Part shown: positions 25,173 to 33,412 of the stretch, piece after piece
How the letters are laid out: each line of letters begins with the position of its first letter
How positions within the stretch are numbered: the first letter of the stretch is position 1
NCBI RefSeq assembly: GCF_014647675.1
Contig: NZ_BMPQ01000018.1
Location: forward strand, 1 to 64,000
Source of the DNA: Streptomyces flaveus
GTDB taxonomy: Bacteria > Actinomycetota > Actinomycetes > Streptomycetales > Streptomycetaceae
Length of the DNA stretch: 64,000 nucleotides
Direction of reading: 5' to 3'
The notes under the pieces: generated by a model
Told to the model about the DNA's origin: nothing
The model's database searches: none
What the model saw: the letters and a program-made list of their open reading frames with translations, nothing else
Position numbers and translations under genes: made by a program

Positions 25173-25212
25173 ACCTCTAGCGCTAGAGGTCAGACCCTCT
25201 ACCGCTAGAGGT
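25173..25212. promoter_or_regulatory. Tandem palindromes (operator, iteron or parS-like)
   Basis: A perfect 18-bp palindrome ACCTCTAGCGCTAGAGGT at 25173-25190 is followed after three bases by a second, slightly imperfect one (ACCCTCTACCGCTAGAGGT, 25194-25212). They lie in the gap between the replication-type gene and the lipoprotein gene, next to GGTCGTCGTCGG direct repeats at about 25093-25121. Suitable as a protein-binding site for the element's own DNA-binding protein. Confidence 0.6.
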
Positions 25213-25237
25213 CTTGAGGTGAACGCGTAGATCGCGT

Positions 25238-26314
25238 TTACGTGGTGAGTCCCGCCCTTTCACAAGCGGCTTTGTACTTGGGCGTGCAGATCTGATCGAT
25301 CGTGTACATGCCGTCCTTGACGACCGTGTCCTTGATGTTGTCGGCGGTCAGGGAGATCGGCGTGAGCAGGACGGCCGGGATGTCGTCGGTGGTGGGGCTG
25401 TCGACCATGTCTGTGGCGATGTCGCCGAGTTGTTCACCCTGGGCCAGGGCGACGGCCATTTCGGCGGCGGCCTCGGCCTCAAGCTTGAAGGGCTTGTAGA
25501 CGGTCATGTACTGCTCGCCGCTCACGATGCGCTGTACGGCCGTGATGTCGGCGTCCTGGCCGGTGACCGGGGGGAGCGGTGAGACCTTGGAGGCCCTGAG
25601 GGCGGAGATGACGCCGCCAGCGAGGCCGTCGTTGGCGGAGTAGACGCCGTCGATGTTGTCGGCGCCCAGAACGGAGATGGCGCCGGACATGTTGATGTGG
25701 GCGTTGTCCGGATTCCACTCGACGGTGTCGTACGCCTTGCCGATCTTCACCTTCCCCTGGAGGACGGACAGGGCGCCCCTCTTGAAGGCGGCCGAGTTCG
25801 GGTCGGCCGAGGAGCCATTCATCATGACGATCTGCCCGCCGTCCGCCTTGTCGCCCATGGCCTTGAGGAGCGCCCGGCCCTGGATCTCGCCGACCTTCTC
25901 GCCGTCGAAGGAGACGTAGCCCGAGATCGGGCCCGTGGCGAGGCGGTCGTAGGCGACGACCGGGATGCCCGCGCGATCGGCCGTCTCGACCGAGGATCGG
26001 GCCACCTTGGCGTCGACGGGGTCGAGGATCAGGACCTCGACCCCCTTGGTGACCATGGAGTGAATCTGCTGGTGTTGGGTGGCCACATCCTCCTTGGCGT
26101 TGGCGTACTCCACCGTGCAGTCGCCGCACAGGTCCTTGATCTTCTTCTCGATCAGGGGCCTGTCGAACTGCTCGGCGCGAGGGGTCCCGGCTCCCGGGAG
26201 CAGCAAGCCGATCGTCACGCCGGAGGTGTTCCCGGCCTTGCCGCAGGAGGCCAGGACGACGGCCAGGGACACCGCGGCCACAGAGACGGCGGCACGGCGC
26301 AGGTAGAGCTTCAC
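25238..26314 (-). CDS. Orphan sugar ABC-transporter substrate-binding lipoprotein 1
   Basis: 358 residues from a GTG with a perfect AAGGAGGT site. The signal peptide ends in the lipobox LASC. The mature protein is a type I periplasmic-binding fold of the ribose/xylose (XylF) type, with GVEVLILDPVDAKV, AGIPVVAYDRL, GYVSFDGEKVG and a DDIPAVLL hinge region. The C-terminus carries VKDGMYTIDQICTP, shared with its paralogue at 28302-29396. No permease or ATPase gene is near, so it must use a transporter encoded elsewhere or has another sensing role. Anchored on the outer face of the membrane. Confidence 0.85.
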   Translation of the reverse strand: MKLYLRRAAVSVAAVSLAVVLASCGKAGNTSGVTIGLLLPGAGTPRAEQFDRPLIEKKIKDLCGDCTVEYANAKEDVATQHQQIHSMVTKGVEVLILDPVDAKVARSSVETADRAGIPVVAYDRLATGPISGYVSFDGEKVGEIQGRALLKAMGDKADGGQIVMMNGSSADPNSAAFKRGALSVLQGKVKIGKAYDTVEWNPDNAHINMSGAISVLGADNIDGVYSANDGLAGGVISALRASKVSPLPPVTGQDADITAVQRIVSGEQYMTVYKPFKLEAEAAAEMAVALAQGEQLGDIATDMVDSPTTDDIPAVLLTPISLTADNIKDTVVKDGMYTIDQICTPKYKAACERAGLTT

Positions 26315-26501
26315 GTGCGGGCACCTCCTTACCCGTCGACCGGACGCCGATCAGATCCCCATCCCAGTATGGGCAGGCACAGGGTTCTATGCGCAGGCAC
26401 AGGGTGCGGAGGGCTGACCAGACTGCAGCAAGGGGCGGACGTTCCGGAGCCGCAAGTGCGCCGAGATACGGAACCGCTACAGCGCGGAACCAGCAGCTCA
26501 G

Positions 26502-26606
26502 GACTACCTGACTCTGAAGGTGTACGCGCACCTCATGCCGAGCAGTCGGGAGCGGGCCCGGAAGGCTCTCGGGCAGGCTCTCCGGCCGCAAGATCACACG
26601 GGCTGA
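26502..26606 (+). pseudogene. Tyrosine-recombinase relic (C-terminal nucleophile region)
   Basis: A 34-codon frame encodes LTLKVYAHLMPSSRERARKAL, the segment with the catalytic Tyr and the usual tail of XerC-like integrases, and then stops. The sequence before it is not integrase-like, so most of the gene is gone. It differs from the relics at 22823 and 33178. The surrounding 26315-26900 contains no other gene. Confidence 0.6.
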
Positions 26607-26691
26607 GGTTCCAGAGAGGTTCCACGGCATGAAAATGCCCCTGAGTCGCGCCGTATGCGCAGCTCAGAGACATGATCACAAAACCTACTTC

Positions 26692-26782
26692 TTCTTGCCC
26701 TGGGTCTGGGGGCCCATTTTTCGTCCCTGATCAGCGGGCCGCGCACCTCAACTGACCTGCAGTTGGGCCGTCGTTGGGGTCT
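26692..26782. repeat. About 90-bp diverged direct repeat, copy B
   Basis: Partner of 25006-25098 and in the same orientation. See copy A for the shared blocks. It lies just after the integrase relic and before the IS5-type element. Confidence 0.6.
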
Positions 26783-26829
26783 AATTCGGCAGACACCATT
26801 AACGTGGCCTCCGTCGTCAAACGCGGTTC

Positions 26830-26858
26830 AGGGACCCGGACACAGTGTCAGGGTCCCT
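26830..26858 (+). terminator. Short hairpin, possible terminator
   Basis: Eight-base inverted arms AGGGACCC (26830-26837) and GGGTCCCT (26851-26858) with a 13-base loop, followed by TCGTT. It could have ended transcription of the lost integrase gene upstream. Confidence 0.4.
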
Positions 26859-26904
26859 TCGTTCTGCCCTGGGGAAACTCTCATCGGCTCGGGCTAGTGA
26901 ACTA

Positions 26905-27904
26905 GGGTTTGTCCGGCCGATCATGTGACTGCCTCGTGTCTGGGTCGTTGATGTGGGCATGGGGCGGGGTGATCTGACGGATGCGGAGTGGGAGCGGCTG
27001 CGGCCGTTCCTGCCTGTCAGCAATGGGCGTTGTGGCCGGTGGCGGGATCACCGGCATGATCGACGGGATCCTGCACCGGGTGCGGACCGGGGTGCAGTGG
27101 CGGGATCTGCCCGAACGGTTCGGGCCGTGGAAGACCGTCTATGAACGCCACCGGCTGTGGTCGGCCGACGGTACCTGGGAACGCCTGCTCCACCAGGTCC
27201 AAGCCGCGGCCGACGCCACCGGCGACATCGACTGGGACATCGCGGTCGACTCGACCATCGTGCGCGCCCACCAGCACGCGGCCGGTGCTCGCACCGAACC
27301 ACCGCCAGCGCCCGCGTCAAAGGGGGCCGAAACAGCAGAACACCAGGACGAGACGCCGTGGCAGAACCTGCTCGCCCGGCTGGTGGAGGTGGTGCAGGAG
27401 GTGAGGCACTGGGCCGCTCGCGCGGCGGGCTCACCAGCAAGCTCCACCTGAGCGCCGACGGACGCTGCCGCCCGCTGTCCCTGATCGTCACCGGTGGACA
27501 GCGCGCGGACTGCACTCAGTTCCAGCCGGTGCTGGAGAAGATCCGCGTCCCACGGCCGCGGCCGGGCAGGCCGCGAACGAAGCCCGACAGCCTCGCCGCC
27601 GACAAGGCCTACAGCAACGGGCCCTGCCGCGATTACCTGCGACGACGGGGCATCCGGCACACCATTCCGGAGAAGACCGACAGTCAGGCCGCCCGCCTGC
27701 GCAAGGGGTCACACGGCGGCCGGCCGCCCGGCTTCGACCAGGAGCGGTACAAGAAGCGCAACACGGTCGAGCGGGCGATCAACAGGTTGAAGCAGTCCCG
27801 GGCCGTGGCCACTCGCTACGACAAACGCGGCTACGTCTTCCTCGGCACTGCCACCATAGCCGCCCTGGTCATCTGGCTCCGCACATGATCGCCCGAACAA
27901 GCCC
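26905..27904 (+). mobile_element. IS5-family (IS427-type) insertion sequence, degenerate
   Basis: About 1.0 kb bounded by imperfect inverted repeats. The left end reads GGGTTTGTCCGGCCGATCAT and the right end, in complement, GGGCTTGTTCGGGCGATCAT. TA is present on both outer sides, consistent with the small target duplication of this group. The single transposase gene inside is spread over two frames. It sits between the two orphan sugar-binding genes and directly abuts the relic at 27911. Confidence 0.75.
26960..27888 (+). pseudogene. IS5-family transposase, frameshifted
   Basis: The start MGRGDLTDAEWERLRPFLP and WRDLPERFGPWKTVYERH are the usual N-terminal part. IDWDIAVDSTIVRAHQHAAG carries the first catalytic Asp, DSLAADKAYS the second and ERAINRLKQSRAVATRYDK the catalytic Glu region. 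The frame changes twice: near 27047, just after WRDHR, and near 27400, before ALGRSRGGL. Some IS5/IS427 elements use one programmed frameshift, but two, one of them in the N-terminal part, imply an inactive copy. Confidence 0.8.
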
Positions 27905-27910
27905 TAGGCG

Positions 27911-28309
27911 GTGACCGCGGCCTATCCGGTCGAGAGTGCCGACCTGGGACGGGGACGTGAATTCCTGGCCGAATTCCGGACGCTGGCCGCGGAGAAGGGC
28001 CAGGAATGGGAGAAGGTCCTGCGCGCCGACGCGGGATCCGCCCCGTGCCAGATCAAGAGAGGCCTCGCCTCTTTCGTCCGGGTTGTTTGGCCGCGCGTCG
28101 AAGCCCGCCTGCTGGCCCGCGCCGCGGCACCGCGCACGGTGCTGTTCCTGCACAACGCGGGCCTGCTCGCCCGGTACTGGGACGAAGGCGGCCACGACAC
28201 CCTCGTCCGCCTGCAGGCGGCGGCCCGCCGCAAGAGGCGTCCTGAGGCCATGAGCGCACCGCCGGGCAGCGCCTGCTCGGCGGTGCGCCTGGCCCTGAGA
28301 CCTATGTGA
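27911..28309 (+). pseudogene. C-terminal relic, possibly of a BREX-2 component
   Basis: An open frame of 132 codons begins right after the IS5 element. About 105 residues look like real protein (EFRTLAAEKGQEWEKVL, then LFLHNAGLLARYWDEGGHD), followed by a low-quality tail that runs into the next gene. The segment resembles, from memory, the C-terminal part of BREX-2 proteins such as PglW (pattern HDAGLLARYW...LQ.AAR). If so, a phage-defence gene was destroyed by the insertion. Identification is tentative. Confidence 0.35.
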
Positions 28310-29396
28310 GTCCGGCCTCGTCACACGCGGACCGGAGTTCCGGGGTACAGATCTGGTCGATCGTGTACATGCCATCCTTGACGAGAGTGTCCTTGATGTC
28401 GCCGACGGTCACCGGGACCGGATCGAGCAGCACAGTCGGGATGTCCTTCGTGGAGGCGTTGTCGACCCTGGTATCGGCGAGGTCGTCGAGCTTCTCGCCG
28501 CGCGCCAGGGCGACGGCCATGGTGGCGGCGGCGTCGGCCTCCGGCTTGAACGGCTTGTAGACGGTCATGTACTGCTCGCCGCCGACGATACGCTGCACGC
28601 CCACGAGCTCGGCGTCCTGGCCGGTGATGGGCGGTAGTGGTGTGATGCCGGCGACCTTGAAGGCGGAGATCACACCGCCGGCGAGGTGATCGTTGGCGGC
28701 CAGCACGCCATCGATGTTCTCCCCTCCCAGGGCGGCGATGGCTCCGGACATGTTGGTGTGCGCGGTCCCCGCCCGCCAGTCGATGTTGTCGTACGACCGG
28801 GCGATCTTCGCTCTGCCCCGGAGGACGGACAGCGCGCCCCTTTTGAACCACCCTGCATTGGGATCGGTCGTGGGGCCGTTCATCATGACGATCTGGCCGT
28901 CCTGCGCATGGGCGCCCATGGCCCTCAGGAGCGCTTCGCCCTGAGCCCTGCCGACCTGCGCACCGTCGAAGGTGACGTAACCCGAGACCGGGCCTTCGGC
29001 GAGCCGGTCGTAGGCGACGACCGGGACGCCCTGCTCGTGCGCAGCCGCGACCGAGGAGCGCTGCGCCTTGGGGTCGACGGCCATGAGTATCAGTACATCG
29101 ACCCCCTTGGTGAGCATGGAGTCGATCTGCTGCTGCTGGACCGTGACATCGTCCTTGGCGTCGGTGGACTGCACCCGGCAGTCCGGGCACAGCTCCTTCA
29201 GCTTCTTCTCGATCAAGGGCTTGTCGAACTGCCCGGTGCGAGAGGCCGCCCCAGCCGCCGGGAGCAGTACGCCGACAGTGACGCTGCCCCTCTCGGATCT
29301 GACGTCGCTGCCTCCGCAGCCACCCAGGGCCAATGCCAGCACCAAGCTCACGGCGATGGTCATGTTCCGCACACGGGTCTTCGCATCGCTCTTCAC
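28302..29396 (-). CDS. Orphan sugar ABC-transporter substrate-binding lipoprotein 2
   Basis: 364 residues from the GTG at 29396 with GAGAGG upstream; a longer frame is not needed. The lipobox is LGGC after a short signal helix. The same XylF-like binding fold as the protein at 25238-26314, with many identical blocks (VVAYDRLAEGPVSGYVTFDG, GQIVMMNG, SGAIAALGGENIDGVLAAND, GGEQYMTVYKPFK, VKDGMYTIDQICTP). The two are clear paralogues, though diverged. Neither has a permease or ATPase nearby. Confidence 0.85.
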   Translation of the reverse strand: MKSDAKTRVRNMTIAVSLVLALALGGCGGSDVRSERGSVTVGVLLPAAGAASRTGQFDKPLIEKKLKELCPDCRVQSTDAKDDVTVQQQQIDSMLTKGVDVLILMAVDPKAQRSSVAAAHEQGVPVVAYDRLAEGPVSGYVTFDGAQVGRAQGEALLRAMGAHAQDGQIVMMNGPTTDPNAGWFKRGALSVLRGRAKIARSYDNIDWRAGTAHTNMSGAIAALGGENIDGVLAANDHLAGGVISAFKVAGITPLPPITGQDAELVGVQRIVGGEQYMTVYKPFKPEADAAATMAVALARGEKLDDLADTRVDNASTKDIPTVLLDPVPVTVGDIKDTLVKDGMYTIDQICTPELRSACDEAGLT

Positions 29397-30065
29397 GTCA
29401 CAGACCTCTCCCGGCCACCACGGGCTCGGCCGCAGAACGATCGGCTCGCGCGGTGGCACGACGATTGCGCTGCACACCTTCTCGCCGCCGCCGTCCGGCG
29501 CGATCCCGACGCCGCCGACATCGCCACGATGAGAAGGACGCCCCGGCAGCCGTTACCTCGCAGACCACGATCTGCGGCTCGCCGATGCATAAGGTGGCCG
29601 ACTGCTCACGCCTACCGCGAGCGGTCGGGTCAGGTAGAGGCGCAGGGGACTGCGGCTCCCACAGGCGATCACGCCGTCGGGGTGTGATCCCGTTCGTCCT
29701 CGGCCTTGACGACTGCTTCCTGGACATGTCCGGTGCTGCTCCATGACGCTGCGTTCAGCGGTCAGTCGCCCTTACCCGCGGCATGCGACGAGAGCGGCGA
29801 GTACCGCCAGGTTCGTACTGCATGCCTCTGGACTGCCTGACGGGCCTCCTCGCTGGTTAATGCCCATGCTCCACCCTCACCCGTGGAAGGGCGAGACAGA
29901 CGGCACAGTGCTGCGCACTGGGGGATGGCTTACCTGGATCAGGATGCCTTCTTAGGGCGACGTCATGCGTTCCGCCTGGTGTGGACGTCAGGACTGGCAG
30001 GATGGGGGAGATTTCCGGTTGTCGGTTGTCGGGTGGAGGGCTCTGGCTACGCGGAGATGCGGCGC

Positions 30066-30523
30066 GCCTGGGCCTGGCGCTCGAGCTGGGTGCCACGCAT
30101 GTCCTCAATCCCGCCGAGACCAAGGACGTCGTATGGGACGTCCTTGAACTCACCGCCGGGGGACTGCACTACACGGTCGACGCCGTCGGTCTGGGCAGTG
30201 TGATCGAGCAGGCGCTGGGGGTGCTGCGTTCGCCCGGTACCTGCGCGACCGTGGGTCTGCAGGGGCTGGAGAACGAGATCACCGTGGACCAGGGGCACCT
30301 TCTCCTTGGCCGGACGCTGAAGGGCGTCATCGAGGGAGACGCCGATCCGCACGTGTTCATCCCGCGCCTGACACAGTTGTGGCACAGCGGCGTATTCCCG
30401 TTCGACCGGCTGGTCAAGACCTTTCCGTTCGCCGCCGTCAACGAGGCCCTCGACGCCGCGCGTCGCGGCGAGGTCGTCAAGCCCGTGCTGATCCCGGACG
30501 CCGGCTGGTGTTGCTGGCCATGA
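30066..30523 (+). pseudogene. C-terminal part of a zinc-type alcohol dehydrogenase
   Basis: From RLGLALELGATHVLNPAETK the frame encodes the second half of the nucleotide-binding domain and the C-terminal catalytic segment of a medium-chain alcohol dehydrogenase of the aryl-alcohol type (ALGVLRSPGTCATVGLQG, then LVKTFPFAAVNEALDAARRG). The N-terminal catalytic domain with the zinc ligands is missing and the upstream bases do not match. The end (AGWCCWP) is also abnormal. A non-functional relic. The 500 bases before it (29500-30000) contain no gene. Confidence 0.75.
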
Positions 30524-30602
30524 GGTTGGTGGCGCCGCTCGTCGGTGTTGACCTTCGAGTTGGTTGAAACTCCATGATGGCGAGGTGCCAAATTCTGAGC
30601 TG

Positions 30603-31655
30603 ATGCCGATCGGGGTCTTTGCCCAGCGCAGTGGTCTGACCTCCAGCGCGTTGCGGTTCTACGCCGACTGCGGGCTGCTGCCCCCTGCCGAAGTCGACCC
30701 GGTCTCGGGCTACCGCTACTACAGCGCTGACCAGGTGGCGCGGGCGACTGTGCTGCGTCAGCTCCGTGAGATTGCTATGCCCCTCGCTGGTGTCGAGGCG
30801 GTACTCGGCTCCGAGGCTGACGAGGCATCCCGGCTGCTCGATGACCATGTGTCGAAGGTCGTCGGGGACGCGGCAGCGGCACAGCAGAAGGCTGCTGTCA
30901 TCAAGTCCGCGCTCGGCAACGCGCCAGGTCTTCCGATTACGGCGCTGAAGGGTCCCGTTCTGGCGGATGCGGTCGAGCAGGTCCTGACCGCGACCGCACA
31001 TGAGCCCAAGATGCCGGTACTCGCCGGCCTGCGGATCGAGGCAAGTCATGAGGCGGTCACCCTGACCGCGACTGACCGTTACCGGCTCTCCACCCGAACT
31101 CTGGTGCCGACTGAACCACCGAGGCAGACGTGGGCTGGCACGGTCGATGGCGACGAGCTGCGGGCCGCGGTCGCCGAGATCCGCCGCAGTGCGCTGGTGC
31201 GACTCGAAGCGGTGCCGCACGGAATCTGGTTCCGCGTGGCCGACAGGGAGGACCGGCATTGCCGGTTGCTGCCCGAGGAATTCCCCGACTATCGGCTGAT
31301 GCTCGCGTCACTGGGCGAGGTCACCACTCGTGCAACGGTCTCGAAGGGTCTGCTCCTGCGAGCCCTGGAAGAACACCCCGGCGAGCGCATCGCGCTGCAC
31401 GTTGCCGACCACGGAATGAACGTCCGGTCAGCGGATGACGAACACTCCGGCATCCCGCTCCCGGCCACCGCGACGGGGCAGGCCCTCCAGATCTGGTTCG
31501 AGCTGACCACGCTCTACCCCGCCGTGAGCACCGCGATCGGCCCTGACGTGATGCTCGACCTGAGGGGAAACGACCAGCCCGTCACGATCCGCTCCGCCGA
31601 CCGCGGCGATCTCACCACCCTCGCCATGCCCATCAAGTCCGACCACTCCGCCTGA
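30603..31655 (+). CDS. MerR-type HTH fused to a DNA polymerase III beta-clamp-like domain
   Basis: 350 residues from the ATG at 30603 (MPIGVFAQRSGLTSSALRFY); a TTG at 30564 is possible. The N-terminal MerR helix-turn-helix covers residues ~1-75 and includes SGYRYYSADQVARATVLRQL. A helical linker follows. From ~115 to the end is a region like the middle and C-terminal domains of the DnaN sliding clamp (MPVLAGLRIEASHEAVTLTA, LLPEEFPDYR, VMLDLRGNDQPVTIRSAD). Regulation of DNA-related functions or metabolite sensing through a clamp-fold dimer are possible roles. The following TPR-like gene starts 22 bases after its stop. Confidence 0.75.
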   Translation: MPIGVFAQRSGLTSSALRFYADCGLLPPAEVDPVSGYRYYSADQVARATVLRQLREIAMPLAGVEAVLGSEADEASRLLDDHVSKVVGDAAAAQQKAAVIKSALGNAPGLPITALKGPVLADAVEQVLTATAHEPKMPVLAGLRIEASHEAVTLTATDRYRLSTRTLVPTEPPRQTWAGTVDGDELRAAVAEIRRSALVRLEAVPHGIWFRVADREDRHCRLLPEEFPDYRLMLASLGEVTTRATVSKGLLLRALEEHPGERIALHVADHGMNVRSADDEHSGIPLPATATGQALQIWFELTTLYPAVSTAIGPDVMLDLRGNDQPVTIRSADRGDLTTLAMPIKSDHSA

Positions 31656-31677
31656 GACAGACGACGAGGAACACTTC

Positions 31678-32187
31678 ATGACCACCGCACCCGCCAGCCC
31701 CGACCCGACCATGGACGCCATCGGCCACGCCGTCACCGAAGGCCGAGCCGGTGGCATCGCTTCCGCTCGCCAGAAACTTCTGAGTCTGTGGTCCGCGATC
31801 GGTGTCACCGGCGACCCGCTGCACCGCTGCTCCCTCGCTCACTACCTCGCAGATCTCTACGAAGATCCCGCCCAGGCCCTCGCCTGGGACATCCGGGCCC
31901 TGGACGCTGCCGACGCCGTGACCGAGCAGCGCGTCCAGGAGCACCACGCCAGCCTCCACATCGCCGGCTTCTACCCCTCCCTGCACCTCAACCTGGCCGA
32001 CAACTACCGCCGACTCGGCTCCTTCGAAGCCGCCACCGAGCACATCAACGCGGCCAAAGCGCACGCCCCCAACCTTCCGCAGGATCCCTACGGTGACCTT
32101 CTTCGTGGCGCCATCCAAGAGGTCGCCGAGGCCATCGCCGGACGGGACCGCACACGGCGAGCATCTGCACCCGGTTCCCCTGCGTGA
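31678..32187 (+). CDS. TPR-like helical protein, partner of the MerR-clamp gene
   Basis: 169 residues, all helical, with TPR-like helices (LAHYLADLYEDPAQALAWDI, LHLNLADNYRRLGSFEAATE). Located 22 bases after the MerR-clamp gene, so probably co-transcribed. Its last codons overlap the start of the IS481 transposase gene, so the insertion may have replaced the original C-terminal residues (GRDRTRRASAPGSPA). No enzymatic motif is seen. Likely cytosolic. Confidence 0.7.
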   Translation: MTTAPASPDPTMDAIGHAVTEGRAGGIASARQKLLSLWSAIGVTGDPLHRCSLAHYLADLYEDPAQALAWDIRALDAADAVTEQRVQEHHASLHIAGFYPSLHLNLADNYRRLGSFEAATEHINAAKAHAPNLPQDPYGDLLRGAIQEVAEAIAGRDRTRRASAPGSPA

Positions 32188-33365
32188 CGCACAAGAACGC
32201 ACCCCTCACCGTGGAGGGGCGACGTCGGCTCATCGAGCGCTGCCGCACGAGGCCCATCGCCCACGTCGCAGCCGAGATGGGGATATCCCGGGCGTGCGCA
32301 TCAAAGTGGGTCAACCGATACCGGCGCCATGGCGAACTCGGGATCGAGGACCGCTCTTCCACGCCGCACCACCAGCCCACCGCGACACCGTCTGAGGTCC
32401 TCGAACTCATAGAAAAGCTGCGCCGCACCCACAAGTGGTCAGCGGCCCGGATCGCCTTCGAGCTCACCAAGGCCGGAACGCCGGTCGGCCGAAGGACCGT
32501 GAGCAGGCACTTGGCCGAGATCGGCCTCAACCGACGCCGATTCATCGACCCCGACGGTGAGGCCAACCGAAAGCCGCAGAGAATCCACGCCCGACGGCCC
32601 GGCCACATGATCCACGTCGATGTGAAGAAGGTAGGACGCATCCCCAACGGCGGAGGCTGGCGCGCGCACGGACGCGGCAGCGACCAGGCCAAAGCCGTGG
32701 ACCGGCGGAAGAAGAAGACCGAGCGCGGTGGCTACGTCTATCTGCACTCGGCCATCGACGGGTACAGCCGGCTCGCCTACACCGAAGCACTGCCCGATGA
32801 GAAGGCCACCACCGCGATCGCCTTCCTCCATCGGGCCCGCGCCTGGTTCGCAGCACACGGGATCACACGCATCGAACGGATCGTGACAGACAACGGAGCC
32901 TGCTACCGCGCCGAGAGCTTCTCCCGAGCCCTACTCGGCGCCAGGCACCAGCGCATCGCCCCCTACACCCCACGGCACAACGGCAAGGTCGAGCGATACA
33001 ACCGCATCCTGGCCGAAGAGTTCCTCTACGCTCGGACGTGGACATCGGAAGCCCAACGCACCCAACTCCTGGGTCGCTGGAATGTCCACTACAACTACCA
33101 CCGACCCCACACCGCGGTCGGCAGCCAACCACCGGCAGCACGACTGCCAGGCAGCGTCACCAACGTCATGGCCTCCTACACCCAGATCAGTCAGACCCGG
33201 CGTTACGTGAAGGGCAGATCACACCTGTCGAAGGACGCGATGCGGCGCATGGGCGAGTTCTTCGCACCCGCTCCCCCGGACCCCATTCCGGGCCCCACTG
33301 AGACCAGAACTGAGACCCCCGACACCCGCGCGGCCCGCTCCCGCCGCCGCCGCCGCATCCGCTAA
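32184..33365 (+). CDS. IS481-family transposase fused to an integrase tail
   Basis: 393 residues from a GTG that overlaps the previous stop. Helix-turn-helix blocks cover residues 1-110 (AAEMGISRACASKWVNRYR). The DDE catalytic core has D in HMIHVDVKK, D in RIVTDNGACY and E in RHNGKVERYN, followed by HYNYHRPHTAVG. The normal end NVMASYT is reached near 33180, but there is no stop. Translation continues for about 60 residues that match the C-terminal end of a tyrosine integrase. The fusion junction shares the codons for Tyr-Thr. The transposase part looks intact. Confidence 0.8.
   Translation: MTHKNAPLTVEGRRRLIERCRTRPIAHVAAEMGISRACASKWVNRYRRHGELGIEDRSSTPHHQPTATPSEVLELIEKLRRTHKWSAARIAFELTKAGTPVGRRTVSRHLAEIGLNRRRFIDPDGEANRKPQRIHARRPGHMIHVDVKKVGRIPNGGGWRAHGRGSDQAKAVDRRKKKTERGGYVYLHSAIDGYSRLAYTEALPDEKATTAIAFLHRARAWFAAHGITRIERIVTDNGACYRAESFSRALLGARHQRIAPYTPRHNGKVERYNRILAEEFLYARTWTSEAQRTQLLGRWNVHYNYHRPHTAVGSQPPAARLPGSVTNVMASYTQISQTRRYVKGRSHLSKDAMRRMGEFFAPAPPDPIPGPTETRTETPDTRAARSRRRRRIR
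33178..33365 (+). pseudogene. Integrase C-terminus adjoining the right attachment site
   Basis: The segment YTQISQTRRYVKGRSHLSKD and DAMRRMGEFF resembles the end of tyrosine recombinases, where the catalytic Tyr is followed by a T-x-V/I motif and a helical DAM.RMG tail. It ends 5-10 bases before the terminator copy beside tRNA-Thr, the usual place of the integrase gene in tRNA-inserted actinobacterial elements. The front of the gene was replaced by the IS481 element. Confidence 0.55.
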
Positions 33366-33369
33366 AAGC

Positions 33370-33407
33370 AAAAGCCCCAGGTCACGGCGAGTGAGTCCTG
33401 AGGCTTC
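33370..33407 (-). terminator. tRNA-Thr terminator copy carried by the element
   Basis: AAGCCCCAGG and CCTGAGGCTT pair with one mismatch around a 15-base loop; the minus strand then runs into CTTTTGC. The 26 bases CCCCAGG through AGTCCTG are identical to the copy at the left end, while the flanking stem bases differ. This fits an attP that carried its own version of the terminator. Confidence 0.6.
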
Positions 33408-33412
33408 CACAG

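Noticed and set aside
26960..27888. An intact IS5 transposase using one programmed frameshift
   Set aside because: Two frame changes are needed, one of them very early, which is not the usual single programmed event.
29478..30000. Coding sequence between the second lipoprotein gene and the alcohol dehydrogenase relic
   Set aside because: Only short Arg-rich frames on both strands, none with a ribosome site or a recognisable motif.
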